From: Burkholderiaceae bacterium | GTDB taxonomy: Bacteria > Pseudomonadota > Gammaproteobacteria > Burkholderiales > Burkholderiaceae_B | Assembly (NCBI GenBank): GCA_004322135.1 | Contig: SCSG01000044.1 | Coordinates: forward strand, 60,075 to 124,074 | Direction of reading: 5' to 3' | Length of the DNA stretch: 64,000 bases | Shown here: one piece after another, positions 8,904 to 16,984 of the stretch | Numbering within the stretch: position 1 is the stretch's first letter | Layout of the letters: each line of letters begins with the position of its first letter | Made by a program: the position numbers and the translations under genes | Notes under the pieces: model-generated | Told to the model about the DNA's origin: nothing | Databases searched by the model: none | The model's input: only the letters and a program-made list of their open reading frames with translations

Positions 8904-9866
8904 TTAAAGCTTGAACAAGCGTTTGGCATTGCCGTAGCACACAAGTGCACGAGTGGCGTCGTCCATGGGGGCTTGTTCGATAAAATCGGCAGCCACAGAA
9001 GCGGACTCATAAGGGTAATCGACCGAAAACATAACAGCTTCAGCTCCCATTTCTCCGATCGCACCCATTAATGCTGCTGGGGAACAAACGCCTGACGTAG
9101 TAACCACTATATTGGTGCCAATGTACTCCGAAGGCTTGCGCTCGAGAACAACGCCGCACGGATATGCGGCAAACCGACTGTCAAACCGCCAGCGCTGGAA
9201 AGGCAGGCCCTCACCCATGTGCCCTAGAATAACCTTGACGTTTGGGAACCGATCAAACACACCGCCAAACATCAGACGTAAGGCATGTGTAGCAGCTTCC
9301 ACTCCCCAGCCCCAAGTAGCACCAGCCATCTCTGGGTGACCAGTATATGCATAGAGCGGGCCGTAGGCATCGAACGGATGCAAATAGAACGGCACGTCCA
9401 ATTGCTGTAGACGCTCCCAAAAAATGTTGTAGTCAGCACCGTCGTAATAAACACCATTTGTGTGGCCGTTAACCAGCGCCCCCTTGAAGCCTCGGTCTTT
9501 AACAACACGCTCCAGTTCATCGGCAGCCCCCTTAGGGTCTTGCATTGGTAGGGTGGCAAATCCGCCGTAACGCGTAGGGTGTCGATCAATTCGCTGCGCC
9601 ACGAAATCGTTGTTCTCGCGTGCACGCCGAATTGCGACAGCTAAGTCTTTTTCAACTTGAACACCTGGTGCCGTTTGTGAAAGGATCACATAGTCGATAC
9701 CAGCCGCATCCATTTCTTGTAGACGAAGATCATCAAAATCGGCTAAGCGGCGCCCAAGCTCGGCCGCCACATCGGCACTAATTTGGCTAACGAACGATTG
9801 TGAATAGTTCTCAAACCCCACGCCATTGAAATGCTCTTCAAATGCTATTTTGAGTATTCGGCTCAT
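8904..9866 (-). CDS. picC: Amidohydrolase-2 family decarboxylase, probable 3,6-dihydroxypicolinate decarboxylase (PicC)
   Basis: 320 residues, AAGGAG before the ATG. Metal-site residues of the gamma-resorcylate/ACMS decarboxylase family are visible: E10 and H12 (FEEHF), H163 (YLHPFDAYG), H216 (ILGHMGEG) and D283 (FSVDYP). From memory, H163 and H216 are the residue numbers reported as essential in PicC of A. faecalis JQ135. The enzyme is expected to remove CO2 from 3,6-dihydroxypicolinate without oxidation, giving 2,5-dihydroxypyridine for PicD. It is the first gene of the C-E-D-F unit and has a 420-base upstream region with a perfect palindrome. Other aromatic decarboxylase substrates remain possible. 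Confidence 0.85.
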   Translation of the reverse strand: MSRILKIAFEEHFNGVGFENYSQSFVSQISADVAAELGRRLADFDDLRLQEMDAAGIDYVILSQTAPGVQVEKDLAVAIRRARENNDFVAQRIDRHPTRYGGFATLPMQDPKGAADELERVVKDRGFKGALVNGHTNGVYYDGADYNIFWERLQQLDVPFYLHPFDAYGPLYAYTGHPEMAGATWGWGVEAATHALRLMFGGVFDRFPNVKVILGHMGEGLPFQRWRFDSRFAAYPCGVVLERKPSEYIGTNIVVTTSGVCSPAALMGAIGEMGAEAVMFSVDYPYESASVAADFIEQAPMDDATRALVCYGNAKRLFKL

Positions 9867-10289
9867 TAAACTACTCCTTGTCAGGGATTGAATACCTACG
9901 ATGCCCTTCCAGTCATATAATCAGTATACTGATTATCAATTGATCCAACTGCCACATTGTCCTCACCTGCCACTCACAAAAATGTCAATATCCCTTGTCA
10001 AACAAATACGTAAAAACGTAGCACCCGCAACTATTTGGCTGATCCTTGCACAACAACGAGACCGACTCGTGTGAGTGTACAAACAAACGCTTTCGATGTC
10101 TACGAGGAGTGATACATAAAGGTCGTGCGTGCTCCTTTGCATTCCATAAGAGAGGTTTTGTGGGGTTTCTGAGAAATAATGCTATCCAGCTACCTTCTAA
10201 AATTTCCGCATGCCCTGGATACGACGTTCAGTACAAAGCCATTTCATCTCATCGGATTATGTCTAAATCTCGCGGTCAAGTCGCCTTAC
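9867..10289. other. picC promoter region / intergenic
   Basis: 423 bases without a credible gene between the oxygenase small subunit and picC. The picC-proximal part is very A/T-rich and contains the perfect palindrome at 9917-9936. The remainder shows no recognised motif or gene relic. The long spacing suggests that picCEDF has its own promoter and is not simply the tail of the oxygenase operon. Confidence 0.55.
9917..9936. promoter_or_regulatory. Perfect 20-bp palindrome, candidate PicR operator before picC
   Basis: Bases 9917-9936 equal their own reverse complement, centred on GTATAC, about 50-70 bases upstream of the picC start. The inner part is TCAGTATACTGA. Nearly the same word, TCAGTATGCTGC, occurs at 13788-13799 before the ferredoxin gene. 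MarR regulators bind such short palindromes as dimers, and picR is adjacent to the second copy, so PicR binding is the natural inference. Confidence 0.7.
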
Positions 10290-10823
10290 TCAAACTGGAT
10301 ACACGAGATCGTTGGCCAATAAAGTCGTGTCGTAAATGACTTGACGTTCTCTGAGCAACAAAGTGCCGTCACTTGAACGAACAAACGTATCGTAGTAGCG
10401 CCCAGCTAAATGCATTGTAGAGGGGCTTTCGATCAACGTCTGAATTAGCAGAAAGTTCGCCTCAGCCTCAATTTCACCTTTATCATTTTCATCGATGATG
10501 CGGGTGTTGGTCACTATGTGCAACAGGTAACGAGGCGCATACATTTGCGTGTGCGCAATGGCCGTGGCACGATCGCGAATCATGTCACATCCTTCAACAT
10601 AGACCAGACCCACAGGCAGATCGAGGTCAGCATTTTCACGGGCCGTAATACGGTAAATCGCGTCGCTGGTAAAGAAGTCTGGCCATTGCTCGACCAAGCC
10701 TCCATCAAGCACCGCGCAGTACTTAGCGTTGAACGTTTCTACTTCGGCAAGTATGTGTTGCGTCTTTATTTTATCGAGGCGCGAGGGCTTATAAACATAA
10801 CGGTTCTTGGTGGTGGTTAGCAT
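10290..10823 (-). CDS. picB: Aromatic-ring-hydroxylating oxygenase small (beta) subunit
   Basis: 177 residues, the normal size of the NTF2/SnoaL-fold beta subunit of Rieske oxygenases. Typical family segments are YCAVLDGGLVEQWPDFFTSD near residue 36 and the C-terminal LAGRYYDTFVRSSDGTLLLRE. The beta subunit has a mainly structural role in the alpha3beta3 hexamer. Its ATG directly follows the stop codon of the large-subunit gene, so equimolar synthesis by coupling is likely. In the proposed pathway it is part of the 6-hydroxypicolinate 3-monooxygenase. Confidence 0.85.
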   Translation of the reverse strand: MLTTTKNRYVYKPSRLDKIKTQHILAEVETFNAKYCAVLDGGLVEQWPDFFTSDAIYRITARENADLDLPVGLVYVEGCDMIRDRATAIAHTQMYAPRYLLHIVTNTRIIDENDKGEIEAEANFLLIQTLIESPSTMHLAGRYYDTFVRSSDGTLLLRERQVIYDTTLLANDLVYPV

Positions 10824-12113
10824 TTAAAACCCCATGACTTTGCAGTAGTATTGGTACATGGCACGTATCGCAGCTTCGGAAATAAGCGTGTCGGTCGTGC
10901 CTACTTTATTTGCGTCGAGTTTGATGACGTTAAGCTTGGTCGTAGAGCGGCGCAGGCCCTCCTGTACGAATTTCATTGCTTCACTGTCTTCAAGGCCTAG
11001 AAAACCCGACGGGCCCATGAGATTACCTTGCCGCAAGCGATGACGTGTCATTTCCTCAGAGTCGCCTTCATAGCCAAACATGGTCCATTGCAAGATCATA
11101 CTGTTCGGCCCGTTCGGTACGATCTGGCGTACGCCAAGCGTGTTCATTTCGCGCTGCACGATCAAATTGGGCCAGATGGTTTCCATGTCGGCCGACCAGG
11201 GTGAATCGAACTCCCTGATAAACTCGAGAAAGCGCTCATCCTTTAGGTGCATACCATCATGAAACGAGCGCATTTCCTTTTTGGTATCTTCGCTAATATC
11301 TGCACGCTTGCCTTCGGGTTTCGCCGACCCCATGTACCCATGGCGGCCGTGTACCTTGTCTGAGAACATACACGACTTGTTGCCAGCAACCAAAAGCCCA
11401 AAGACTACCAAGAACGAGTGGAGCAGGGTAGCGTGGTAAGGATCCTTGAGGTTTTCGTGGTACATCTTCCAATTGCAGGGTATCTCATTGCGGTAATAGC
11501 CCAGCACCTTGAGCTTCTTTCCGGGGAAAGCCACACTAAAGTCTTCGAGAATTTCGGCAGTAAGGTATTCTTCGATGGGTTCAACCTTATCAGAGTATGA
11601 AGCAAAGATTACGCCGTTGAGAGTGGTGACGTGCAATTTACGTAGCCCATGATCAGCGTTTTTGAAGTCCTTCGGCATCCCACCTTTTCTGTCAACCCCT
11701 CGTTTAAATGGAACACCTTGCAAATCGCCCTTGAGGGTATACGACCATTGGTGGTAAGGGCACACGAATTCGCCAGTGTTACCGTGGCTTTCGCGACAGA
11801 ATTCTGCGGCACGATGGGCGCAACGGTTTTCGAAGACATGGATGCTACCATCTTCAGCACGTGAAACTACGACTGGTATTGGGCCGACAAATGAGCGCTT
11901 ATAGTCACCGGTAGTGGGGATTTCGGCTTCGAGTGCGACGTAGTTCCAAGTATCACCTCGAAAGATGAGCTCCATTTCGCGATCATAAACTTCCTGACTG
12001 GTATACACCCAGTCGGGGATATAGTGCAGGCGATCTTCCGGCCAGATGCACTCCGAAAGCGGCAAGTCTTTGGACGCAGCAGTCTGCCCGATTACGGTTT
12101 GGGATTGATACAT
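10824..12113 (-). CDS. picB: Rieske oxygenase large (alpha) subunit, probable 6-hydroxypicolinate 3-monooxygenase component
   Basis: 429 residues with AGGAG before the ATG. The Rieske [2Fe-2S] ligands are C98/H100 (NRCAHRAAE) and C118/H121 (VCPYHQWSY). The mononuclear iron site has H227 and H232 in DPYHATLLHSF, with D224 as the likely bridging aspartate, and D376 (LGLEDSEAM) as the expected third ligand. The enzyme activates O2 for aromatic hydroxylation using electrons from the ferredoxin encoded two genes upstream. Family resemblance is to the anthranilate/salicylate/phthalate-type alpha subunits; the substrate assignment rests on the linked picCEDF genes. Confidence 0.85.
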   Translation of the reverse strand: MYQSQTVIGQTAASKDLPLSECIWPEDRLHYIPDWVYTSQEVYDREMELIFRGDTWNYVALEAEIPTTGDYKRSFVGPIPVVVSRAEDGSIHVFENRCAHRAAEFCRESHGNTGEFVCPYHQWSYTLKGDLQGVPFKRGVDRKGGMPKDFKNADHGLRKLHVTTLNGVIFASYSDKVEPIEEYLTAEILEDFSVAFPGKKLKVLGYYRNEIPCNWKMYHENLKDPYHATLLHSFLVVFGLLVAGNKSCMFSDKVHGRHGYMGSAKPEGKRADISEDTKKEMRSFHDGMHLKDERFLEFIREFDSPWSADMETIWPNLIVQREMNTLGVRQIVPNGPNSMILQWTMFGYEGDSEEMTRHRLRQGNLMGPSGFLGLEDSEAMKFVQEGLRRSTTKLNVIKLDANKVGTTDTLISEAAIRAMYQYYCKVMGF

Positions 12114-12146
12114 CGAAGTGCTCCTGTTGAATCGCTTTGATCAGCG

Positions 12147-13415
12147 TTAGTTCGAGACCGACGCGATTAAAGCTTTGGTATAGGCTTTTACAGTGGTGGA
12201 CCTGTCGGTGAACTGGAAGGTATCAACACTAAGCTGACGTTCCAGCATTGGGCGCATAGCACGCAGATCACCGCCGGCATTGACAGCCAGCGCATGACGT
12301 GGGCTAGAGCCGTGCAAACCCAGCATGATAAATTGTGGGGTTGCAACAGCAGGATCGATGCTGCCACGCACGACATACTGAAGATCCGGCCTCGGCAGGC
12401 CCAACATTTGAATATTGCAGCCAAACTGGTCAGTCCAGAACCAAGGGTAAGCCGCGGGAGTAGTTTCTAGGTCGAGCATAGCGCAGGCAGCAATGCGCCC
12501 TTGTTCATTGGCGTTCTGCCAAGACTCTAGGCGTAGCGAGTTACACCCATCGACAGACCGACTGGTACAGTCACCAGCAGCGAAGATAGCGGGTTGGCTG
12601 CTGCGGCATCGGGCATCTACCTCGATACCTCCGTTTTGCTTGTTGATTCGCAGGCCAGCTTGTTGCGCTAGGTGAGTGGCGGGCACGAAACCCACGGCCA
12701 CAACAATTATATCTGCTTCAAGAACCGCGCCGTGGGAGAGCACCACTTTGGCAATACGGGAAGAAAGTTCCACTCCGGTAATCGACTGACCCAAGTAAAG
12801 CCGAGCACCCGAAGCCAAGATCCGCGTCTGCAGCCAAGAGGAAAAGGCACTCGGGGCCATGCGGCCGAGCACGCGCGGTGCAGTTTCGATCACTGATACA
12901 TCGACACCCATATTGCAGGCGGTAGATGCAATTTCTAGACCAAGAACACCAGCGCCGATTACTATCGCGCTACTGGCTTGCTGTAATGCGCTGCGAAGGC
13001 GCCGTGCGTCGTCCAAGGTACGCAGATAATGCGTCTGTGGAGCGTCGGGCGACAGGCCCGGAAGCTCGCGTGCTTTTCCACCGGTGGCAAGTAGGCAACG
13101 ATCAAAACCTAAGATCGAGCCGTCGGCCAGTGTGGCCTCTCGGACTGAAGGATCAAGCCCGGTGACTTGGACGCCCAACATAAGATCAATATCGCCGGTG
13201 TCGAAGAAAGTCCCATCTTTGATGCTAACGCTAGGTTCGTCAACCTCGTCGCCAGCCAAAACGGCCTTGGACAAAGGCGGCCGCTCGTACGGTGCGTGCA
13301 TTTCATTACCAACTATGACAATTTTGCCGCTGTAGCCTTTTTTCCGCAATGTGTCCGCAGCAACGGCTGCAGCTTGGCCAGCTCCGATGATAAGTATCGA
13401 CGATACAGCGCTCAT
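12147..13415 (-). CDS. picB: NAD(P)H-dependent ferredoxin reductase of the Rieske oxygenase
   Basis: 422 residues of the FAD-dependent pyridine-nucleotide reductase family. It shows an N-terminal FAD motif (ILIIGAGQAAAVAADTLR, residues 7-24), a central NAD motif (AIVIGAGVLGLEIAS) and a C-terminal FAD segment AIFAAGDCTSR, as in BphA4-type reductases. It passes electrons from NADH to the Rieske ferredoxin. The gene lies between the ferredoxin and large-subunit genes on the same strand, with gaps of about 33 bases on both sides, which supports a single operon. Confidence 0.88.
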   Translation of the reverse strand: MSAVSSILIIGAGQAAAVAADTLRKKGYSGKIVIVGNEMHAPYERPPLSKAVLAGDEVDEPSVSIKDGTFFDTGDIDLMLGVQVTGLDPSVREATLADGSILGFDRCLLATGGKARELPGLSPDAPQTHYLRTLDDARRLRSALQQASSAIVIGAGVLGLEIASTACNMGVDVSVIETAPRVLGRMAPSAFSSWLQTRILASGARLYLGQSITGVELSSRIAKVVLSHGAVLEADIIVVAVGFVPATHLAQQAGLRINKQNGGIEVDARCRSSQPAIFAAGDCTSRSVDGCNSLRLESWQNANEQGRIAACAMLDLETTPAAYPWFWTDQFGCNIQMLGLPRPDLQYVVRGSIDPAVATPQFIMLGLHGSSPRHALAVNAGGDLRAMRPMLERQLSVDTFQFTDRSTTVKAYTKALIASVSN

Positions 13416-13449
13416 TTTGCGTCCTGTGAGCTAGAAATCGAGAGAAGGG

Positions 13450-13758
13450 CTACAGTGAAACGAGGATGTCATCGCCCACGGTCGCAACTTCGTAGGTTTT
13501 AATATCAACTGTTGCCGGAGCACACATCGCCTTGCCGTTGCGTAGATCGAACTGGGCTTGGTGTACAGGACACTCTATACAGCCATTTTCGATATAGCCT
13601 CCGGAAAGTAGAGCATATTGGTGTGTACAGATGTTATCCGTTACGAAATATTGGCCCTCAGTAAAATGAAGTGCCAACTGCTTACCTTCGACTTCAAGAG
13701 CCATGGATTCGTTTTCTTCAATCTGTCCAACTTGTGCAATTTTGACCCAGTTTGTCAT
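13450..13758 (-). CDS. picB: Rieske-type ferredoxin of the ring-hydroxylating oxygenase
   Basis: 102 residues, standard length for a soluble Rieske ferredoxin. Cluster ligands are C44/H46 (NICTHQYAL) and C63/H66 (IECPVHQAQF). It shuttles single electrons from the reductase to the oxygenase. It is the first gene of the oxygenase block on the minus strand, preceded by about 200 bases that contain a candidate operator. The ribosome site before the ATG is weak. Confidence 0.88.
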   Translation of the reverse strand: MTNWVKIAQVGQIEENESMALEVEGKQLALHFTEGQYFVTDNICTHQYALLSGGYIENGCIECPVHQAQFDLRNGKAMCAPATVDIKTYEVATVGDDILVSL

Positions 13759-13787
13759 AGCGGTTGATACTAGGTAGAGCGATGTAC

Positions 13788-13799
13788 TCAGTATGCTGC
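13788..13799. promoter_or_regulatory. Second TCAGTATRCTG motif, candidate PicR operator
   Basis: TCAGTATGCTGC at 13788-13799 matches TCAGTATACTGA before picC in 10 of 12 positions. It lies about 30 bases upstream of the ferredoxin start and downstream of picR, where a repressor would block transcription of the oxygenase genes. Confidence 0.6.
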
Positions 13800-13963
13800 A
13801 TATTCTTTTAAGGACAAATAGGGGTTTTCACCAGCACTCAGCAATTAGTCGTTTGCAAACTATCCAGATCTTCGTCCCCACCTCAAAGTGAATGGAAACG
13901 TATCCTCTTAAATTGCAGCCGCCCATTCAAGATGACATCCCCGGACGCACGCCCTTAAAATCG

Positions 13964-14518
13964 CTAGAACGCGCTTAAAGTGGTACGACCATATTGATTG
14001 TTGCTTTCGATTAACTTGATTACCAGCGACATGAATACCTTTTGATCTTCCGATGAGAGTGGCTGCAGCAGGCGCCGCTGTGAACGGGCCACGTTCTCAA
14101 TCAGACCAGCCATAATGTTTTGAGCTTTTCTAGTCACTGCGGCTTGTCGCGAACGCCTATCAAGAGGGTTGACACGACGATTGAGTAGCCCTTTTTCCTC
14201 AAGCCGTTTGATGACATCGGCGGCGGTTGTGCGATCCAGCCCAACTTCGTACCCAACAGTCGTCTGATCGAGCCAGGGTTCACGAGCTAATACCGACAAT
14301 ATCGCAAACTGTACAGGCGTAATACCACCCTCCTTACATTCTTCAAAAAAAAGTGCACAGTGAATTTGATGCAGTCGGCGTACTAGAAAACCAGGTCGTG
14401 ACCAGAGGTCCCCAGATGTCAAACCAAACTCAAGAGTACTTTCATCAAAGAATTTGCTCGAACATGAAGCCTCTTCTTTGCCAGTAATCGAGCCATTATT
14501 TGTTTCAGCTGTTGTCAT
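13964..14518 (-). CDS. picR: MarR-family transcriptional regulator (PicR-like)
   Basis: 184 residues from the ATG at 14518. The winged-helix region is clear: LDQTTVGYEVGLDRTTAADV (recognition helix) followed by IKRLEEKGLLNRRVNPLDRR (wing), with helices for dimerisation on both sides. Longer in-frame starts lead into IS3 transposase debris, so the ATG at 14518 is preferred although its ribosome site is poor. Likely a repressor of the pic genes that is released by a pathway compound, as remembered for PicR and 6-hydroxypicolinate; here that is inference from position and the two shared palindromes. Confidence 0.8.
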   Translation of the reverse strand: MTTAETNNGSITGKEEASCSSKFFDESTLEFGLTSGDLWSRPGFLVRRLHQIHCALFFEECKEGGITPVQFAILSVLAREPWLDQTTVGYEVGLDRTTAADVIKRLEEKGLLNRRVNPLDRRSRQAAVTRKAQNIMAGLIENVARSQRRLLQPLSSEDQKVFMSLVIKLIESNNQYGRTTLSAF

Positions 14519-14529
14519 ATCTATAGTGC

Positions 14530-15285
14530 TCAACCAAACGTGGTTCGAATAGTAAAAGGAGGTCTCTTGCGGGTCGCCCAGTCGCGCAAGACACAAAGGT
14601 AGACAAAACCTCGACGCATCGGTAGACAGATTGTGCCCATCGCCCAGACTCGATTGGGATGGTCGATAATTACGCTACGCAAGAGATACGGATAAATCCA
14701 CTTGGCCTGGCCACACCAACTGGTGTTGGCCCTGCGGTAGATCGCATCAATACACATCGCCTTCATCAACGCCCAGACATGCCTGCGCCCCATCCCGACG
14801 CCTTCAAAATTGAGGACGCCGCCCAGCATCCAGGCCCCCGGCAAACAGGCATTCGATTTGAAGGTAGTGCACGTGCCGTAAAAGTCGCGAGTTACCCTCG
14901 GAAACCGGCTTGGATTCGTCATAAACCGATGACCAGGGCAAATCCAGCAATTGTGCCTGTCGAATTACAGGCAACTCGTAAGTCGTGTCAATCATCGCTT
15001 TGTGCTCGTCTCTCAGATGCGACCAAGCGCATCGGCCAAAAATCATTCTCCACCTTCATCTGCCCAACCCGGCGGTAGAACTCGGTCACAGCCTGCGACG
15101 TGTCGTCGCGGTGTGCGACATATTCAAAAAGCCCGGCGGCATGCAATACCAGCCGGCGTTTCCCATAGGCGACCATCGTCGCGTGAGAGGCAGCGCTGCT
15201 GGGCGAGCTCGGCCACTGTTGCCTCTTCGCACAGTGATCGCAACACGTGCCTTGAAAGAAGCACTGCACTACTTATGTCCCTGGT
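14530..15285 (-). mobile_element. Degenerate IS3-family element (orfA and orfB remnants)
   Basis: Read on the minus strand, three overlapping frames give pieces of an IS3-family transposase. OrfA: ATVAELAQQ, then HATMVAYGKRR and YRRVGQMKVENDFW. OrfB: KPVSEGNSRLLRHVHYLQIE, then GRRHVWALMKAMCIDAIYRR and IYPYLLRSVIIDHPNRVWAM followed by GFVYLCVLRDW. The frame changes several times and OrfB stops after roughly its first 150 residues, so the DDE catalytic core is gone. The debris ends 11 bases before the picR start, so the picR promoter region is IS-derived or was cut by the insertion. Confidence 0.8.
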
Positions 15286-15436
15286 TCATAGTTTTACCTC
15301 GACTGAATCAGAGCTTACACCTCTGCACGAATCTCGGGGGGCTCTTCACCCAAAATGCCGCATTGGGATGGAGTACGGGCAAAATTAAAAACGATAGGAC
15401 TTAGCCAAGACCTGCTGGTCATTCGAAACACGTCTA

Positions 15437-16210
15437 TTAATTATCACGCTCGACTTGCCGCCAGGGAGTAGCCTTGCGCTCCACCAAGGCAACTGCACCG
15501 TATAGAGCTAAACCCATAATAGCCAGCAGGAACAACGCCGCAAAAACACGAACTGTGTCGAACGTACCTTGAGCACTCATGATGACGTAACCCAGGCCCA
15601 TTTGCGACGCCACAAACTCGCCTACAATGGCACCAACCAGTGCTAATGACATCGCGACCTTCATTCCCGCCACCATCGACGGTAATGCACTAGGCAGTTT
15701 AACCTTAAAGAAAAAATCCCACGCTGAACCACGCAGCACACGACCCAAGTCGGTGATATCCGGCGGAACAGATCGCAAGCCATGTACTGAATCGACGATA
15801 ATAGCAAAGACGGCAATCAAGAACGCAATGGCCACCTTGGGCTCGGCCCCCGTACCTAACCACACAACAAACAGTGGGGCAAGCGCCACCTTTGGCACAC
15901 TATTAAAGCCGATAATCAAAGGGTATAGAAAGCGTTCAAACAGACGTGAACTCACTAATCCAATAGCTATGAGAACGCCCACAATTACTGACAGTAAAAA
16001 GCCAGCTAACGTAGTCAATAGTGTGTATAGGGACTGGTCAAGGTACCAAAGTAGATTGTCCCAAAGTTCGACAAAAATTTGGGACGGCAATGGCAACATA
16101 ATCTCACGTACGCCAAGTAGGCGGCAAAGCACCTCCCACACGACTAACAACACTGCCAACGAAATACTACCGGCTGTTCCCATGCCGAGATTGTTAATTA
16201 CCGATTTCAT
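15437..16210 (-). CDS. ABC transporter permease (SsuC/TauC family)
   Basis: 257 residues with about six membrane segments and the EAA-like cytoplasmic loop (LGRVLRGSAWDFFFKVKLPS, near residues 150-170) that contacts the ATPase. The family forms the membrane channel of importers for sulfonates, nitrate, thiamine precursors and aromatic acids. It is the last gene of a substrate-binding protein / ATPase / permease operon on the minus strand, 3 bases after the ATPase gene. Its location next to pic genes suggests uptake of a pyridine carboxylate, but the substrate is not shown by sequence. Confidence 0.88.
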   Translation of the reverse strand: MKSVINNLGMGTAGSISLAVLLVVWEVLCRLLGVREIMLPLPSQIFVELWDNLLWYLDQSLYTLLTTLAGFLLSVIVGVLIAIGLVSSRLFERFLYPLIIGFNSVPKVALAPLFVVWLGTGAEPKVAIAFLIAVFAIIVDSVHGLRSVPPDITDLGRVLRGSAWDFFFKVKLPSALPSMVAGMKVAMSLALVGAIVGEFVASQMGLGYVIMSAQGTFDTVRVFAALFLLAIMGLALYGAVALVERKATPWRQVERDN

Positions 16211-16213
16211 ACG

Positions 16214-16984
16214 TCATCCCGTTACTGACATTTGGTCAAATAATCCCCGAATATGGGAAGTGTAGTGACCAAAGTCGAGCGTTTCACGTACCGCTAGTGG
16301 ACGCGGGCGTGGCAAGTCAACAGTAATAGTCTCCATCAAACGCCCTGGACGTGGAGAAAGCACCATAACGACGTCAGCTAGGTATACTGCCTCTGAAATG
16401 CCGTGTGTGACGAACAATACCGTGTTCTTCGTCTCCATCCAAATGCGTTGCAGCTCGAAGTTCATTTGGTCACGAGTAAACGCGTCCAATGCACCAAATG
16501 GCTCGTCCATGAGTAGGAGACCCGGGTCATCTACTAGGGCGCGACAGATTGCAGCTCGCTGACGCATGCCCCCTGACAGTTCTCGAGGATAGCAACGCCC
16601 AAAATCACTCAACCCAACCAGATCGAGTAAATAGTCGACCTTCTCGGCATAGTCGACCGGACGCTTTTTAGCGAACTCGACCGGCAGCACTATGTTTTTG
16701 CGAATAGTGCGCCATTCGAGTAGGGCATCACGCTGGAACACCATACCGATGCCGTGGGGAGGACTATGTACTTCAGCCTCGTTGACTAGCAGCTCACCAG
16801 CTGTTATGTCCTCAAGGCCTGCAACGCAGCGCAGAAAGGTGCTTTTACCACAGCCACTAGGCCCGAGTATGCTAACGAACCGGCCCGCTGGAATATCAAC
16901 AGTAATCTCGGACAACGCAACGACCCCACGGGCACCAGGGTATTGCTTAGAAAGACTTTGCGCTCGTATGGTAGCTACCTTCAT
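16214..16984 (-). CDS. ABC transporter ATP-binding protein (SsuB/TauB family)
   Basis: 256 residues with Walker A GPSGCGKST (about 40-48), Q-loop VFQRDALLEW, signature LSGGMRQR, Walker B LLLMDEPF and the H-loop VTHGISEAV. It powers the importer formed with the neighbouring permease and periplasmic binding protein. Its ATG overlaps the stop codon of the binding-protein gene by 4 bases (ATGA), showing translational coupling. Confidence 0.92.
   Translation of the reverse strand: MKVATIRAQSLSKQYPGARGVVALSEITVDIPAGRFVSILGPSGCGKSTFLRCVAGLEDITAGELLVNEAEVHSPPHGIGMVFQRDALLEWRTIRKNIVLPVEFAKKRPVDYAEKVDYLLDLVGLSDFGRCYPRELSGGMRQRAAICRALVDDPGLLLMDEPFGALDAFTRDQMNFELQRIWMETKNTVLFVTHGISEAVYLADVVMVLSPRPGRLMETITVDLPRPRPLAVRETLDFGHYTSHIRGLFDQMSVTG

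Noticed and set aside
6335..9866. Reading the cluster as a nicotinate (nic) pathway
   Set aside because: The nic route reaches 2,5-dihydroxypyridine by NicAB and NicC and does not need a decarboxylase of this type or a Rieske system; the set C-E-D-F plus Rieske genes fits picolinate better.
10046..10339. 97-codon plus-strand frame between picC and the oxygenase small subunit
   Set aside because: It runs antisense into the small-subunit gene and resembles nothing known.
14530..14922. Open frame of 130 codons on the minus strand upstream of picR
   Set aside because: It is only the OrfB part of a decayed IS3 transposase, lacking the catalytic core; listed as a mobile-element relic instead.
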